A stretch of DNA of 64,000 nucleotides from Micromonospora eburnea (GTDB lineage Bacteria; Actinomycetota; Actinomycetes; Mycobacteriales; Micromonosporaceae), in the NCBI RefSeq assembly GCF_900090225.1, contig NZ_FMHY01000002.1, forward strand, positions 1,240,001-1,304,000, read 5' to 3'. Of the stretch, positions 36,298-47,214 are shown in pieces (the stretch's first letter is position 1; every line of letters starts with the position of its first letter). Below the pieces are notes generated by a model. It saw only the letters and a program-made list of their open reading frames with translations. It was not told where the DNA came from and ran no database searches. The translations under genes and the position numbers were made by a program.

Positions 36298-38145
36298 TCA
36301 CTCAGGCACGCGGCGGTAGGCGCCGTCGCTGGCCGAGGTGGCCATCGAGGCGTACGCGCGCAGCGCCGCGGAGACCGGCCGCTGCCGATCGGTCGGGGTG
36401 TACGGGCGGTCCCGCTTCTCCTCGGCGACCCGGCGGGCCTGGAGCACGTCGTCCGGCACGTTGAGGTGGATCGACCGGGCCGGGATGTCGATGACGATCT
36501 CGTCGCCCTCACGTACCAGCGCGATCAGCCCGCCCGAGGCCGCCTCCGGGGAGACATGGCCGATCGACAGCCCGGAGGTGCCGCCGGAGAATCGCCCGTC
36601 GGTGAGCAGCGCGCAGGAGCGGCCCAGCCCGCGGCCCTTGAGGAACGAGGTGGGGTAGAGCATCTCCTGCATGCCGGGGCCGCCCTTCGGGCCCTCGTAC
36701 CGGATCACCACCACGTCCCCGGCGACGATCTCCTTGGCCAGGATCGCCGACACCGCGTCGTCCTGCGACTCGTAGACCTTGGCCGGGCCGCGGAAGGTCA
36801 GGCACTCCTCGGGCACCCCGGCGGTCTTCACCACGCAGCCGTCCGGGGCCAGGTTGCCGTGCAGGATGGCCAGCCCGCCGTCGGCGGAGTACGCGTGCTC
36901 CCGGTCCCGCACGCAGCCGCCGACCGCGTCGGTGTCCAGCGACGACCAGCGGTTGGTGGTGGAGAACGGCTCGGTGGTGCGCACCCCGCCCGGGGCGGCG
37001 TGGAACAGCTCGACCGCCTCCGGCGTGGCCGAGCCGCCCCGCACGTCCCAGTCGGCCAGCCACTGCGCCAGGCTGGGCGAGTGGACCGCGTGCACGTCCC
37101 GGTTGAGCAGGCCGGCCCGGTCCAGTTCGCCCATGATGGCCGGGATGCCGCCAGCCCGATGCACGTCCTCCATGTGGTACTGCGGCGAGTTCGGCGCGAC
37201 CTTCGCCAGGCAGGGCACCCGGCGGGAGATCGCGTCGATGTCGGCCACCCCGAAGTCCAGTTCCGCCTCACGGGCGGCGGCGAGCAGGTGCAGCACGGTG
37301 TTGGTCGAGCCGCCCATGGCGACGTCGAGCGCCACGGCGTTCTCGAAGGCGGCCCGGTTGGCGATCGAGCGGGGCAGCACCGAGGCGTCGTCCTCGTCGT
37401 ACCAGCGCCTGGCGATCGCCACGGCGGTGCGGCCGGCCTCGACGAAGAGCGACCGGCGCGCGGCGTGGGTGGCCAGCGTCGATCCGTTGCCGGGCAGCGC
37501 CAGGCCGATCGCCTCGGTGAGGCAGTTCATCGAGTTGGCGGTGAACATGCCGGAGCAGGAGCCGCAGGTCGGGCAGGCCGAGCGCTCGATCTGGCCGAGC
37601 TGGTCGTCGGTGACGGCCTCGTTGGACGAGGCGATCATCGCGTCGATCAGGTCGATCTTGGAATGCACGACCCCCTCGATCGCCACCGTCTTGCCGGCCT
37701 CCATCGGGCCGCCGGAGACGAAGACGGTCGGGATGTTGAGCCGCAGCGCGGCCAGCAGCATGCCCGGAGTGATCTTGTCGCAGTTGGAGATGCAGACCAG
37801 AACGTCCGCGCAGTGCGCGTTGACCATGTATTCGACCGCGTCGGCGATCAGCTCCCGGCTGGGCAGCGAGTAGAGCATGCCGCCGTGGCCCATGGCGATG
37901 CCGTCATCCACGGCGATGGTGTTGAACTCCCGGCCCACCCCGCCGGCCTCGGCCACCGCGCCGGCCACCAGGCCGCCAAGGTCCTTGAGGTGTACGTGGC
38001 CGGGCACGAACTGGGTGAAACTGTTGGCGATGGCGACGATCGGCTTGCCGAAGTCGTCGTCGGTCATCCCGGTGGCCCGCCACAGGGCCCGGGCGCCCGC
38101 CATCGTCCGACCGTGCGTGGAGGTCCTCGACCGCAGCTCAGGCAT
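36298..38145 (-). CDS. ilvD: Dihydroxy-acid dehydratase
   Basis: IlvD dehydrates dihydroxy-acids to the 2-keto acids of valine and isoleucine using an Fe-S cluster. 615 residues; the cluster and magnesium motifs are visible: [29 protein letters not shown] and [20 protein letters not shown] near the C-terminus. ATG 38145 gives the typical start [17 protein letters not shown]; the frame is open far upstream but overlaps the next gene. It belongs with the ilvBNC cluster about 3 kb downstream, from which the GGDEF-EAL gene separates it. Confidence 0.96.
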   Translation of the reverse strand: MPELRSRTSTHGRTMAGARALWRATGMTDDDFGKPIVAIANSFTQFVPGHVHLKDLGGLVAGAVAEAGGVGREFNTIAVDDGIAMGHGGMLYSLPSRELIADAVEYMVNAHCADVLVCISNCDKITPGMLLAALRLNIPTVFVSGGPMEAGKTVAIEGVVHSKIDLIDAMIASSNEAVTDDQLGQIERSACPTCGSCSGMFTANSMNCLTEAIGLALPGNGSTLATHAARRSLFVEAGRTAVAIARRWYDEDDASVLPRSIANRAAFENAVALDVAMGGSTNTVLHLLAAAREAELDFGVADIDAISRRVPCLAKVAPNSPQYHMEDVHRAGGIPAIMGELDRAGLLNRDVHAVHSPSLAQWLADWDVRGGSATPEAVELFHAAPGGVRTTEPFSTTNRWSSLDTDAVGGCVRDREHAYSADGGLAILHGNLAPDGCVVKTAGVPEECLTFRGPAKVYESQDDAVSAILAKEIVAGDVVVIRYEGPKGGPGMQEMLYPTSFLKGRGLGRSCALLTDGRFSGGTSGLSIGHVSPEAASGGLIALVREGDEIVIDIPARSIHLNVPDDVLQARRVAEEKRDRPYTPTDRQRPVSAALRAYASMATSASDGAYRRVPE

Positions 38146-38256
38146 GGCTACCAGTGTTGCACCGCCAACCCGGCGGCCCCCGGGCGCGCGGGTTGTGTCC
38201 CAACAGTTGCACACCCGGTACGTCTCCGGGTGCACGGATCCGGCACAGTTGAGGTC

Positions 38257-40707
38257 GTGTATTCGACCCCGGGTGTGGTCACCGTCGTGGCGTTGAGCGG
38301 GCTTGTCGCCGCCGGCGCCACCGCGTTGCTCGCCGCCTCGGCCCGCCGCCGGGTCGGATCCCACCGGCAGACCCACGTGCTGCTCGCGGTGGCTGCCGGG
38401 ATCGCGCTGCTCAGCCTCATCGTCGGCGTCATCGCCGTGCTGGCCGCCGACGACTGGACCCACCGGCCGGGGCAACGCACCGGCTGGGCGACGTTCGTCT
38501 CGGTGGGCGGCACGCTCAGCGGGCTCGCGCTCGGCGTGGCCCTGCTCCGACTGCCCGGCGCCGCGGCCACCCGGGCCGCCACCGCCCGGTTGCTGCTCGA
38601 CGGCGTGATCATCGCGAGTGCGCTCTGGTTCGTCGGGTGGGTGGTCCTCAGCGAGCCGACCCGGCTGCTCGGCGCGCTCACCCCGGCGGGCAGCGCACCC
38701 GTCGTGCTGGCCACGATGAGCGCGGCGCTCACCGCCGGGCTGACCCTGATCATGGCGCTCCGGTCCGCTCCGCCACGCGGGCGGCTGGTCCTGCTCGGCG
38801 CCGGGGCGACCGCGGTGACCGGCGGTGGGCTGGTCCTGTCCGCCGGGCTCGGCCAGGCCGGCCCGGTGATGGCCCTCACCGGCGCCGCGGTGCTGGCCGC
38901 GGGCCTGCTCGGCGTCGCCGCGGCGGTGCACCGGGTCGATCTGCCCGGGCAGATCGACGTCGACCTGATCCGCCGCGACGGCGAGTACGCCTTCGCGCCG
39001 ATGTTCGCCATGGCCGCCTCAGCGATGTACCACCTGAGCCAGGGCGGCGGGTTCGACGCCTTCGGCATCGTCGCCGGCAGCGTCGAGGGATTCGCCCTGG
39101 TGGCCCGGCAGTACCTCGCCCTCAACGACGTCCGGGGCTACGCCGACCGGCTGGCCGCCCGGGAGGCCCACTTCCGTGAGCTGGCGCACACCGATCCGCT
39201 CACCGGGCTGGCCAACCGGCGCGGGCTGCTGCGCGCGCTGCACCGCTGCGCCGACGCCGGCCTGCCCTGCGTCCTGCTCGGCCTGGACCTGGACGGCTTC
39301 AAGAACGTCAACGACATGCGGGGGCACGACGTCGGCGACGCGGTGCTGGCCGAGGTCGGTCGGCGGCTGCGCGGCAACCTGCGCCCGGGTGACCTGGCCG
39401 CCCGGCTGGGCGGCGACGAGTTCGCGGTGCTGATGCGCGGCGCGAGCGACGCCGGGCCGGTCGCGGAACGGCTGCTCGGGGTGCTCGGCGACCCCTACGA
39501 GGAGGCGGACGGGCCGATCTTCCTGTCGGCCAGCATCGGGGTGGCCGGCAACCGTGGGGAGACCGACGTCGCGCTGCTGCTGCGCAACGCCGACCTGGCC
39601 CTGCGCTATGCCAAGCAGCGGGGCAAGAACCGCATCGAGCGCTACGACGCCGCGTACGACCAGCTGCTGCGCCGGCGCACCATGCTGGAGCACGAGCTGC
39701 GCGGCGCGATCGAGCGCGACGAGCTGCGGCTGGCGTTCCAGCCGGTGGCCTCGCTGCCGTCGGTGCGTCCGGTCGGCGCCGAGGCGCTGCTCCGCTGGCA
39801 CCACCCGGAGCTGGGCAACGTCCGCCCGGACGAGTTCATCCCGCTCGCCGAGGAGTGCGGGATGATCTCGAAGCTGGGCGCCTGGGTGCTGCACCAGGCC
39901 TGCTACCAGCTCTCCCGGTGGCTGGCCGACGGGCACGACGTCTGGGTGTCGGTGAACGTCTCGCCGCGGGAGCTGCACGCCCCGGAGTACGTGGTCCAGG
40001 TCGCCGAGGCGCTGCGCGCCCACCACGTACCGCCGCAGCGGCTGGTGCTGGAGGTCACCGAGCACGCCGTCGCCACCGATCTGGACGAGCTGATCCGCCG
40101 GCTGGCCGCGCTGCGGCTCACCGGGGTACGCATCGCGCTGGACGACTTCGGTACGGGCTACTCGTCGCTGGGGCAGCTGCGCCGACTGCCGATCGACATC
40201 CTGAAGATCGACCACAGCCTGGTCGCCGAGCACGAGCCGGTCCGGCCGGTGGGCCGGGACGGTCCGGCGTTCGCCCCGATGGTGGACATCGTGATGCGCC
40301 TCGGGCACCACTTCGGGCTGGAGGTGATCGCCGAGGGCGTCACCAACCCCGCCGAGCTGGCCGCGGTGGTGGCCGCCGGCTGCCGCTTCGGTCAGGGCGC
40401 GCTCTTCGGTTGGGGGGTGCCGGCCGAGCACCTGGAGGCGATGCTGGTGGCGGCGACCTCGCCGGGTGCGCGTCCCAGTCCGGTGCCGCCGGCGTCGTCC
40501 ATCACGTCGGTGCGCCCCGGCTCGTCGCCGCTGCTGCCCCGGCTGCGGTCGGACGCGTCCGCGCCGGTGCCGGCGGCACGTCCCCCGGACGAAGGATCTT
40601 CGCAGGTGGGATCGGTCGCGGAGGGCGTGCCGCAGCGGGACACGCCGACGTCCGTTAACCAGAATGTGGGATCAGTTGACTCATCGCGTGAGATGCGTCA
40701 GGCTTAG
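38257..40707 (+). CDS. Membrane GGDEF-EAL protein 3
   Basis: 816 residues. About eight hydrophobic segments in residues 1-230, GGDEF intact at about 385 with an RxxD I-site (RPGD), and EAL at about 509 with [10 protein letters not shown] and KIDHS intact; a 70-residue Ser/Pro-rich C-terminal tail follows. A dual c-di-GMP cyclase/phosphodiesterase. GTG 38257 is chosen, giving [16 protein letters not shown] 38230 and 38275 are alternatives. The last ~30 bases contain the -35 and -10 elements of the ilvB promoter. Confidence 0.9.
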   Translation: MYSTPGVVTVVALSGLVAAGATALLAASARRRVGSHRQTHVLLAVAAGIALLSLIVGVIAVLAADDWTHRPGQRTGWATFVSVGGTLSGLALGVALLRLPGAAATRAATARLLLDGVIIASALWFVGWVVLSEPTRLLGALTPAGSAPVVLATMSAALTAGLTLIMALRSAPPRGRLVLLGAGATAVTGGGLVLSAGLGQAGPVMALTGAAVLAAGLLGVAAAVHRVDLPGQIDVDLIRRDGEYAFAPMFAMAASAMYHLSQGGGFDAFGIVAGSVEGFALVARQYLALNDVRGYADRLAAREAHFRELAHTDPLTGLANRRGLLRALHRCADAGLPCVLLGLDLDGFKNVNDMRGHDVGDAVLAEVGRRLRGNLRPGDLAARLGGDEFAVLMRGASDAGPVAERLLGVLGDPYEEADGPIFLSASIGVAGNRGETDVALLLRNADLALRYAKQRGKNRIERYDAAYDQLLRRRTMLEHELRGAIERDELRLAFQPVASLPSVRPVGAEALLRWHHPELGNVRPDEFIPLAEECGMISKLGAWVLHQACYQLSRWLADGHDVWVSVNVSPRELHAPEYVVQVAEALRAHHVPPQRLVLEVTEHAVATDLDELIRRLAALRLTGVRIALDDFGTGYSSLGQLRRLPIDILKIDHSLVAEHEPVRPVGRDGPAFAPMVDIVMRLGHHFGLEVIAEGVTNPAELAAVVAAGCRFGQGALFGWGVPAEHLEAMLVAATSPGARPSPVPPASSITSVRPGSSPLLPRLRSDASAPVPAARPPDEGSSQVGSVAEGVPQRDTPTSVNQNVGSVDSSREMRQA
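40676..40704 (+). promoter_or_regulatory. ilvB operon promoter, inside the end of the GGDEF-EAL gene
   Basis: TTGACT at 40676-40681 and CAGGCT at 40699-40704 with 17 bp between them. The leader-peptide ATG at 40712 is 7 nt after the -10, so transcription probably begins at or next to that ATG (leaderless). Confidence 0.65.
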
Positions 40708-40711
40708 CCGC

Positions 40712-40747
40712 ATGTCGTCGAACCGGTCGCTGCGAGTACTTACCTGA
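40712..40747 (+). CDS. ilvB leader peptide
   Basis: An 11-residue frame, [11 protein letters not shown], with CTG, GTA and CTT codons for Leu-Val-Leu near its end; GTA, CTT and the preceding CGA are rare in this GC-rich DNA. It is followed at once by two hairpins and a T6 run (40747-40806). This is the arrangement of branched-chain amino acid attenuators: ribosome stalling at scarce Leu/Val-tRNA would alter the hairpins and let RNA polymerase reach ilvB. No Shine-Dalgarno; probably leaderless. Confidence 0.8.
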   Translation: MSSNRSLRVLT

Positions 40748-40806
40748 GCGCACTCTCCTCTGCTCGAGAGTGCGCTGGCCCCGTGCATCTGCACGTGGGC
40801 TTTTTT
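40747..40806 (+). promoter_or_regulatory. ilvB transcription attenuator
   Basis: Hairpin 1: perfect 11-bp arms 40747-40757 and 40766-40776, beginning within the leader stop codon. Hairpin 2: GCCCCGTGC near 40779-40787 pairs with GCACGTGGGC at 40791-40800 with one bulge and is followed by six T (40801-40806), a rare T-tract in this window and a classical intrinsic terminator. Confidence 0.8.
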
Positions 40807-40888
40807 GTTGCCATCGGACCATCGCCGGGACGCCCGCGTTCCATCCTGAGAAGCGCATCACCCACTCCAGCAAAAGGCTTGAACCGCC

Positions 40889-42783
40889 ATGACGAGACCC
40901 ACGCCAGAGACCCTCGCCCACTCCGCCCGGCGAGCCCGTACGGCCACCGAGCCGGCCGGCGCCGCCGACAACGCCTCCACCCCCGCAACGGTTCCGTCCC
41001 GGCCGGCGCGGACGCCACGACCGAACGGCGGCCCGCGTCGGCGCAGGTCTCCGGCGCCGGATCGCTGGTGCGGTCGCTTGAGGCCCTCGGCGTCGACGTC
41101 GTCTTCGGCATCCCGGGCGGCGCGATCCTGCCGGCCTACGACCCGCTCTACGACTCCACCGTCCGGCACATCCTGGTCCGCCACGAGCAAGGCGCCGGGC
41201 ACGCCGCCACCGGGTACGCCCAGGCCACCGGAAAGGTCGGGGTCTGCATGGCCACCTCCGGCCCGGGCGCGACCAACCTGGTCACCCCGATCGCCGACGC
41301 GTACATGGACTCGGTGCCGATCGTGGCGATCACCGGTCAGGTCGCCCGGCCGGCGATCGGCACGGACGCCTTCCAGGAGGCGGACATCCAGGGCATCACT
41401 CTGCCGATCACGAAGCACAACTTCCTGGTGCAGACGGCCGAGGAGATCCCGCAGGTGCTGGCCGAGGCGTTCCACCTGGCCGCGACCGGCCGTCCGGGCC
41501 CGGTCCTGGTGGACATCCCCAAGGACGTCCTGCAGGCACAGACCACCTTCTCCTGGCCGCCCACGCTCGACCTGCCCGGCTACCGGCCGACCCTGCACCC
41601 GCACGGCAAGCAGATCCGCGAGGCGGCCCGGCTGATGACCGGCGCCCGCCGTCCGGTGCTCTACGTCGGCGGCGGTGTGCTCAAGGCCGGTGCCACCGAG
41701 GGGCTGCGCCGGCTGGCCGAGCTGACCGGCATCCCGGTGGTCACCACGCTGATGGGGCTCGGCGCGTTCCCCGACTCGCACCGGCAGCACCTGGGCATGC
41801 CCGGCATGCACGGCACCGTCGCCGCGGTCTACGGCCTGCAGAAGGCCGACCTGATCGTGGCCCTCGGGGCCCGTTTCGACGACCGGGTCACCGGCAAGCT
41901 GGACTCGTTCGCGCCGGACGCCACGGTCGTGCACGCGGACATCGACCCCGCCGAGATCGGCAAGAACCGGCACGCGGACGTGCCGATCGTCGGCGACGCC
42001 CGGCACGTGATCGACGAGCTGATCGCCGCGGTCACCACCGAGCGGGCGGCCCGGGCGGCCGCCGACCTCGGCGACTGGTGGGCCCAGCTCGACGACCTGC
42101 GCCGGCGTTACCCGCTCGGCTACGAGGAGCCGGCCGACGGCACCCTCCCGCCGCAGTACGTGATCAAGCGGCTGGGTGAGATTGCCGGCCCGGACTCGAT
42201 CTACGTGGCCGGTGTCGGCCAGCACCAGATGTGGGCCAGCCAGTTCATCTCGTACGAGAAGCCGTACACCTGGCTCAACTCCGGCGGCCTCGGCACGATG
42301 GGCTACGCCGTTCCGGCGGCGATGGGCGCGAAGGTCGGCAAGCCGGACACCACGGTCTGGGCGGTGGACGGCGACGGCTGCTTCCAGATGACCAACCAGG
42401 AGCTGGCCACCTGCGCCCTGGAGGGCATCCCGATCAAGGTCGCCGTGATCAACAACGGCAACCTGGGCATGGTCCGGCAGTGGCAGACCCTGTTCTACGG
42501 GGAGCGCTACTCCAACACCGAGTTGGGCACCCACAAGCACCGCATCCCGGACTTCGTCAAGCTCGCCGAGGCGCTCGGCTGCGTCGGCCTGCGCTGCGAG
42601 ACCGCCGCCGACGTGGACAAGACCATCGCGGCGGCCATGGCGATCAACGACGCTCCGGTGGTCATCGATTTCGTGGTCGGCAAGGACGCCATGGTCTGGC
42701 CGATGGTCGCCGCCGGCACCAGCAACGACGAGATCATGTTCGCCCGGGGTGTCCGCCCCGCCTTCGACGAGGACGAGCTCTAA
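40889..42783 (+). CDS. ilvB: Acetolactate synthase large subunit, with apparent 5' frameshift
   Basis: IlvB condenses pyruvate (or 2-ketobutyrate) with ThDP and FAD to start valine/leucine/isoleucine synthesis. The large frame is intact from about 41000: [27 protein letters not shown], and the ThDP motif [15 protein letters not shown] ... NNGNLGM. ATG 40889 ([17 protein letters not shown]), the expected N-terminus, is in a different frame. One extra C in the C5 run at 40980-40984 would join the two. Without it, ilvB would have to start at a downstream GTG, or at TTG 40879 with an odd Arg-rich N-terminus. Coordinates include the shift. Confidence 0.88.
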
Positions 42784-42833
42784 TGCGCGAGCGCAGCGTG
42801 CGAATCATCAAGTTCAGCGAGGTCGAGGCATGA
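42783..42833 (+). CDS. 16-residue mini-ORF coupled between ilvB and ilvN
   Basis: Its ATG (42783) overlaps the ilvB TAA (TAATG) and its TGA (42831-42833) overlaps the ilvN ATG at 42830. Product [16 protein letters not shown] resembles the start of the gatC-gatA mini-ORFs (ERSxRII). Two overlapping stop/start junctions in 51 nt suggest translational coupling from ilvB through the mini-ORF to ilvN. Confidence 0.5.
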   Translation: MRERSVRIIKFSEVEA

Positions 42834-43345
42834 ATCTGCACACCCTGTCCGTGCTGGTGGAGAACAAGCCCGGTGTCCTGGCCCGGGTCTCCGGGCTGTT
42901 CTCCCGGCGGGGCTTCAACATCGACAGTCTCGCCGTCGGGGAGACCGAGAACCCGGACGTCTCCCGGATCACCATCGTGGTCAACGCCGAGTCGTCCCCG
43001 CTGGAGCAGGTGACCAAGCAGCTCAACAAGCTGGTCAACGTACTCAAGATCGTCGAGCTGGATCCGCAGGTCTCGGTGGCCCGGGAGCTGCTGCTGGTGA
43101 AGGTCCGCGCGGACCGCAACGCCCGCGCCCAGGTGCTGGAGACGGTGAACCTGTTCCGCGCCCGGGTGGTCGACGTCGCCCCGGACACCCTGACCATCGA
43201 GGCCACCGGCACTCCCGACAAGCTCGACGCGCTGCTGCGTGACCTCGAACCCCTCGGCATCAAGGAGATGGTGCAGTCCGGCACGGTGGCGATCGGGCGC
43301 GGCTCGCGCTCGATCACCGCCGGTCCCGCGCTGCGTGCCGCCTGA
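42830..43345 (+). CDS. ilvN: Acetolactate synthase small (regulatory) subunit
   Basis: IlvN binds valine and controls IlvB. 171 residues: an N-terminal ACT domain (NLHTLSVLVENKPGVLARVS, FSRRGFNIDSLAVG) and a C-terminal dimer domain (VELDPQVSVARELLLVKV). ATG 42830 is chosen because it gives the family start and overlaps the mini-ORF stop; the longer frame from 42749 would overlap ilvB. ilvC follows 87 nt later. Confidence 0.96.
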   Translation: MNLHTLSVLVENKPGVLARVSGLFSRRGFNIDSLAVGETENPDVSRITIVVNAESSPLEQVTKQLNKLVNVLKIVELDPQVSVARELLLVKVRADRNARAQVLETVNLFRARVVDVAPDTLTIEATGTPDKLDALLRDLEPLGIKEMVQSGTVAIGRGSRSITAGPALRAA

Positions 43346-44446
<1,101 letters not shown>

Positions 44447-44460
44447 CCGGCCCTGGCAAG

Positions 44461-44507
44461 GCGGGTGGCGCGCCCGGGGCTCTCCCCGGCGCCGGGCGCG
44501 CCACCGC
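44461..44507. terminator. Strong hairpin between ilvC and TPR gene
   Basis: Arms 44461-44477 and 44492-44507 pair over 16 bp with one bulge and a 14-nt loop, 14 nt after ilvC. The convergent TPR frame should stop just before it at 44510 if the proposed frameshift is corrected. Confidence 0.8.
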
Positions 44508-44509
44508 CG

Positions 44510-45318
44510 TCAGTCGGTGCTCTGCTCGATCCCAGCCGGGCCTGCCGGGGCTGTAGACGCAGCCAGGTCCGGCTCTGGAGCTCGCCGCGGACTTCCTCGG
44601 CGACGACGAGCGCGTCCTCCCAGCGCTCCACGGCGGCCAGGCTCTCCGCCAGCCCGGCTGCCGCCAACTGGCCCGTCGGCGCCCACCGGGTCTGCTTGAG
44701 CAGGGGGAGCGCGCGGTAGAGGTCCACCGCCTCCTGATGGGCGGCGAGCGCCTCGTCCGGCCGGCCCAGCGCGGCCCGGCAGTCGCCGATCACGATCAGC
44801 GTCCGGGCCAGCCCCATCCGCTCACCGGCCCCGAGCGGTCGGCAGCTCAACCAGGTCGCCCGGGCGCGGAGCGCCAGTCGCAGCGCCTCCCGTACCGAGC
44901 CGGTGGAGTACAGCGACGCGGCGACGAGCCGTCGGGCCTCGGCGAGGACGACCAGCGCCTCGCGGTTGTCGCCGTCCTCGACGTAGCCGATCGCCTCTCG
45001 TCCCTGTGCGATCGCGGCGGCGACGGTGTGGTCGTCGGGGACGGCGGCCTGCGCCACCAGGGCCCGGGCGAGGCCGACCCGGTGCCGGCCCGGGTGATCG
45101 TTTTCGAGCCGGCGGTAGAGGGCCACCGCCTCCTCGGCGGCGGCGGTGCGCCGGGCGGTGAACCTGTTTCGGATGCTCACCTGTTGGGACCGGGTGACCA
45201 ACGCCTCGGCCAGCCGCGGGGCGTACCGGAGCGGGGCGTGCCGGGCCAGCCGGCGTAGCAGCGCGACACGGACACCGAGTGGCAAGGCGTTTTCCTTTCC
45301 CCGTGTGGGCATCGGCAT
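44510..45318 (-). CDS. TPR-like helical repeat protein, probable 3' frameshift
   Basis: About 269 residues of Ala/Arg-rich antiparallel helices with tetratricopeptide-like motifs (AAEEAVALYRRLENDHPGRH, GRPDEALAAHQEAVDLYRAL). Start ATG 45318 has GGAG about 10 nt upstream. As sequenced, the frame runs through the terminator hairpin and into ilvC to 44179. A single missing base near 44540 would instead give an ending AGIEQSTD with stop at 44510-44512, right before the hairpin, which is far more natural. No function can be assigned beyond protein-protein interaction. Confidence 0.6.
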
Positions 45319-45553
45319 TCGTTGTACTCCAACGGCGCCAGCGCTGGACCGGGTGAACGGGGGATGACCGACCGACGGCACGAGTGTGTGAGGGCGCTCA
45401 CCCCGCACTCTGGGACACGCCACCGGAACCGCCCCCTACGATCCTTCATAGGTGTGTAGCCCGCACCTGACGGCCACGGCACGGATCAGCGCAGGGCGCA
45501 GCGCGGCGCCCCGGCGTGCCAGGCTGACCGCATACGAGCGTCTACGAGGACCG

Positions 45554-47152
45554 ATGAATCCTGTCGTACTGATCGCCGAAGAACTCGCCCCCGCCGCCAT
45601 TGAGGTGCTCGCACACGACTTCGACGTGCGTCACGTTGACGGCACCGACCGTCCGGCCCTGCTCTCCGCGCTCTCCGAGGCCGACGCGGTGATCGTACGC
45701 AGCGCCACGCAGATCGACGCCGAGGCGATCGCCGCCGCGCCGCGGCTGAAGGTGGTCGCCCGGGCCGGCGTCGGCCTGGACAACGTCGAGGTGCCGGCCG
45801 CCACCGCACGGGGCGTCATGGTCGTCAACGCGCCCACCTCCAACATCGTCTCCGCCGCGGAGCAGGCCGTCGCGCTGCTGCTCGCCGTGGCCCGCAACAC
45901 CGCCAGCGCCAGCGCCGCGCTCAAGGCGGGGGAGTGGAAGCGGTCCAAGTACACCGGCGTGGAGATCCAGGGCAAGACCGTCGGCGTGGTCGGCCTCGGC
46001 CGCATCGGGGTGCTGTTCGCGCAGCGCATCGCCGCCTTCGGCACCCGGCTGATCGCGTACGACCCGTACATCCAGCCGGCCCGCGCCGCGCAGCTCGGCG
46101 TCCGCCTGGTCGGTCTGGAGGAGCTGCTGCGGGAGAGCGACTTCATCTCGATCCACCTGCCCAAGACGCCGGAGACGGTCGGCCTGATCGGCGAGAAGGA
46201 GCTGGCGATCGTCAAGCCGGGCGTCCGGATCGTCAACGCCGCCCGCGGTGGCCTGGTCGACGAGCAGGCCCTGGCCGACGCGATCGCCGAGGGCCGGGTC
46301 GCCGGCGCCGGCGTCGACGTGTACGCGAAGGAGCCCTGCACCTCCTCTCCGCTGTTCGCCTTCGACAACGTGGTGGCCACCCCGCACCTGGGCGCCTCCA
46401 CTCACGAGGCGCAGGACAAGGCCGGCTTGGCCGTGGCCAAGAGCGTCAAGCTGGCGCTCCAGGGCGAGTTCGTGCCGGACGCGGTGAACGTGCAGGCCGG
46501 CGGTGTGGTGGCCGAGGACGTCCGGCCGCTGCTGCCGCTGGCCGAGAAGCTCGGCCGGGCCTTCACCGCGGTGGCCGGCGGGGTGGCCGCCAGCGTCACC
46601 GTCGAGGTGCGCGGCGAGGTCGTCACGCACGACGTGTCGGTGCTCAAGCTCGCCGCCACCAAGGGCCTGTTCAGCTCCGTCGTTGAGGAGCAGGTCACCT
46701 ACGTCAACGCCCCGCACCTGGCCGCCGAGCGCGGGGTCGAGGTGGCGCTGACCACGCACGCCGAGACGACCGAGCACCCCAACCTGGTGACGGTGCGCGG
46801 CGCGCTGCCGGACGGCCGGACGGTCAGCGTCTCCGGCACGGTGACGCACGCCGGCACCCGTGACGTCATCAAGCTGACCGAGGTGGACGGTTTCGCCGTG
46901 GAGATCGGCGCGGAGGGCATCCTGGTCTTCCTGCGCTACGCCGACCGGCCGGGCGTGGTCGGCACCGTCGGCACCCTGCTCGGCGCGGCCGGGGTCAACA
47001 TCGCGGCCATGCAGGTCGCCCGCCGGGAGGCCGGTGGCGAGACGCTGATGACGCTCACCGTCGACCAGGCGCTCGGCGCGGACCTGCTCAGCTCGGCCGC
47101 CGATTCGATCGGCGCGGTCGCGGCCAGCGCGGCCGACCTGCGCGACGAGTAG
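45554..47152 (+). CDS. serA: D-3-phosphoglycerate dehydrogenase
   Basis: SerA makes the first step of serine synthesis. 532 residues, the long actinobacterial form: substrate and NAD domains with GLGRIGVLFAQR (about 145), catalytic Arg in NAARGGLVDE, Glu in YAKEP, His in TPHLGAST, then an ASB domain (about 320-450) and a C-terminal ACT domain (about 455-530) for serine feedback. Start ATG 45554 has GAGGA upstream; longer in-frame starts have no ribosome site. A TACGAT -10-like box is at 45437-45442. Confidence 0.97.
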   Translation: MNPVVLIAEELAPAAIEVLAHDFDVRHVDGTDRPALLSALSEADAVIVRSATQIDAEAIAAAPRLKVVARAGVGLDNVEVPAATARGVMVVNAPTSNIVSAAEQAVALLLAVARNTASASAALKAGEWKRSKYTGVEIQGKTVGVVGLGRIGVLFAQRIAAFGTRLIAYDPYIQPARAAQLGVRLVGLEELLRESDFISIHLPKTPETVGLIGEKELAIVKPGVRIVNAARGGLVDEQALADAIAEGRVAGAGVDVYAKEPCTSSPLFAFDNVVATPHLGASTHEAQDKAGLAVAKSVKLALQGEFVPDAVNVQAGGVVAEDVRPLLPLAEKLGRAFTAVAGGVAASVTVEVRGEVVTHDVSVLKLAATKGLFSSVVEEQVTYVNAPHLAAERGVEVALTTHAETTEHPNLVTVRGALPDGRTVSVSGTVTHAGTRDVIKLTEVDGFAVEIGAEGILVFLRYADRPGVVGTVGTLLGAAGVNIAAMQVARREAGGETLMTLTVDQALGADLLSSAADSIGAVAASAADLRDE

Positions 47153-47170
47153 TCCGCACACGACTGATCA

Positions 47171-47196
47171 GGGGCCCGGCCGGCAGGCCGGGCCCC
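47171..47196 (+). terminator. Hairpin after serA
   Basis: Perfect 11-bp GC-rich arms 47171-47181 and 47186-47196 with a GGCA loop, 19 nt after serA, also suitable for the convergent gene. Confidence 0.85.
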
Positions 47197-47214
47197 TCGT
47201 CGTACGGGCCGAGG

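Noticed and set aside
35923..38256. Long plus-strand frame reading through the ilvD region into the GGDEF-EAL gene
   Set aside because: It is antisense to ilvD, Arg/Gly/Pro-rich without domains, and the real GGDEF-EAL gene starts near 38257. GC-rich DNA gives such shadows.
40783..40888. Possible ilvB start at GTG 40783
   Set aside because: It lies within the attenuator hairpin and would give an Arg-rich extension not found in acetolactate synthases.
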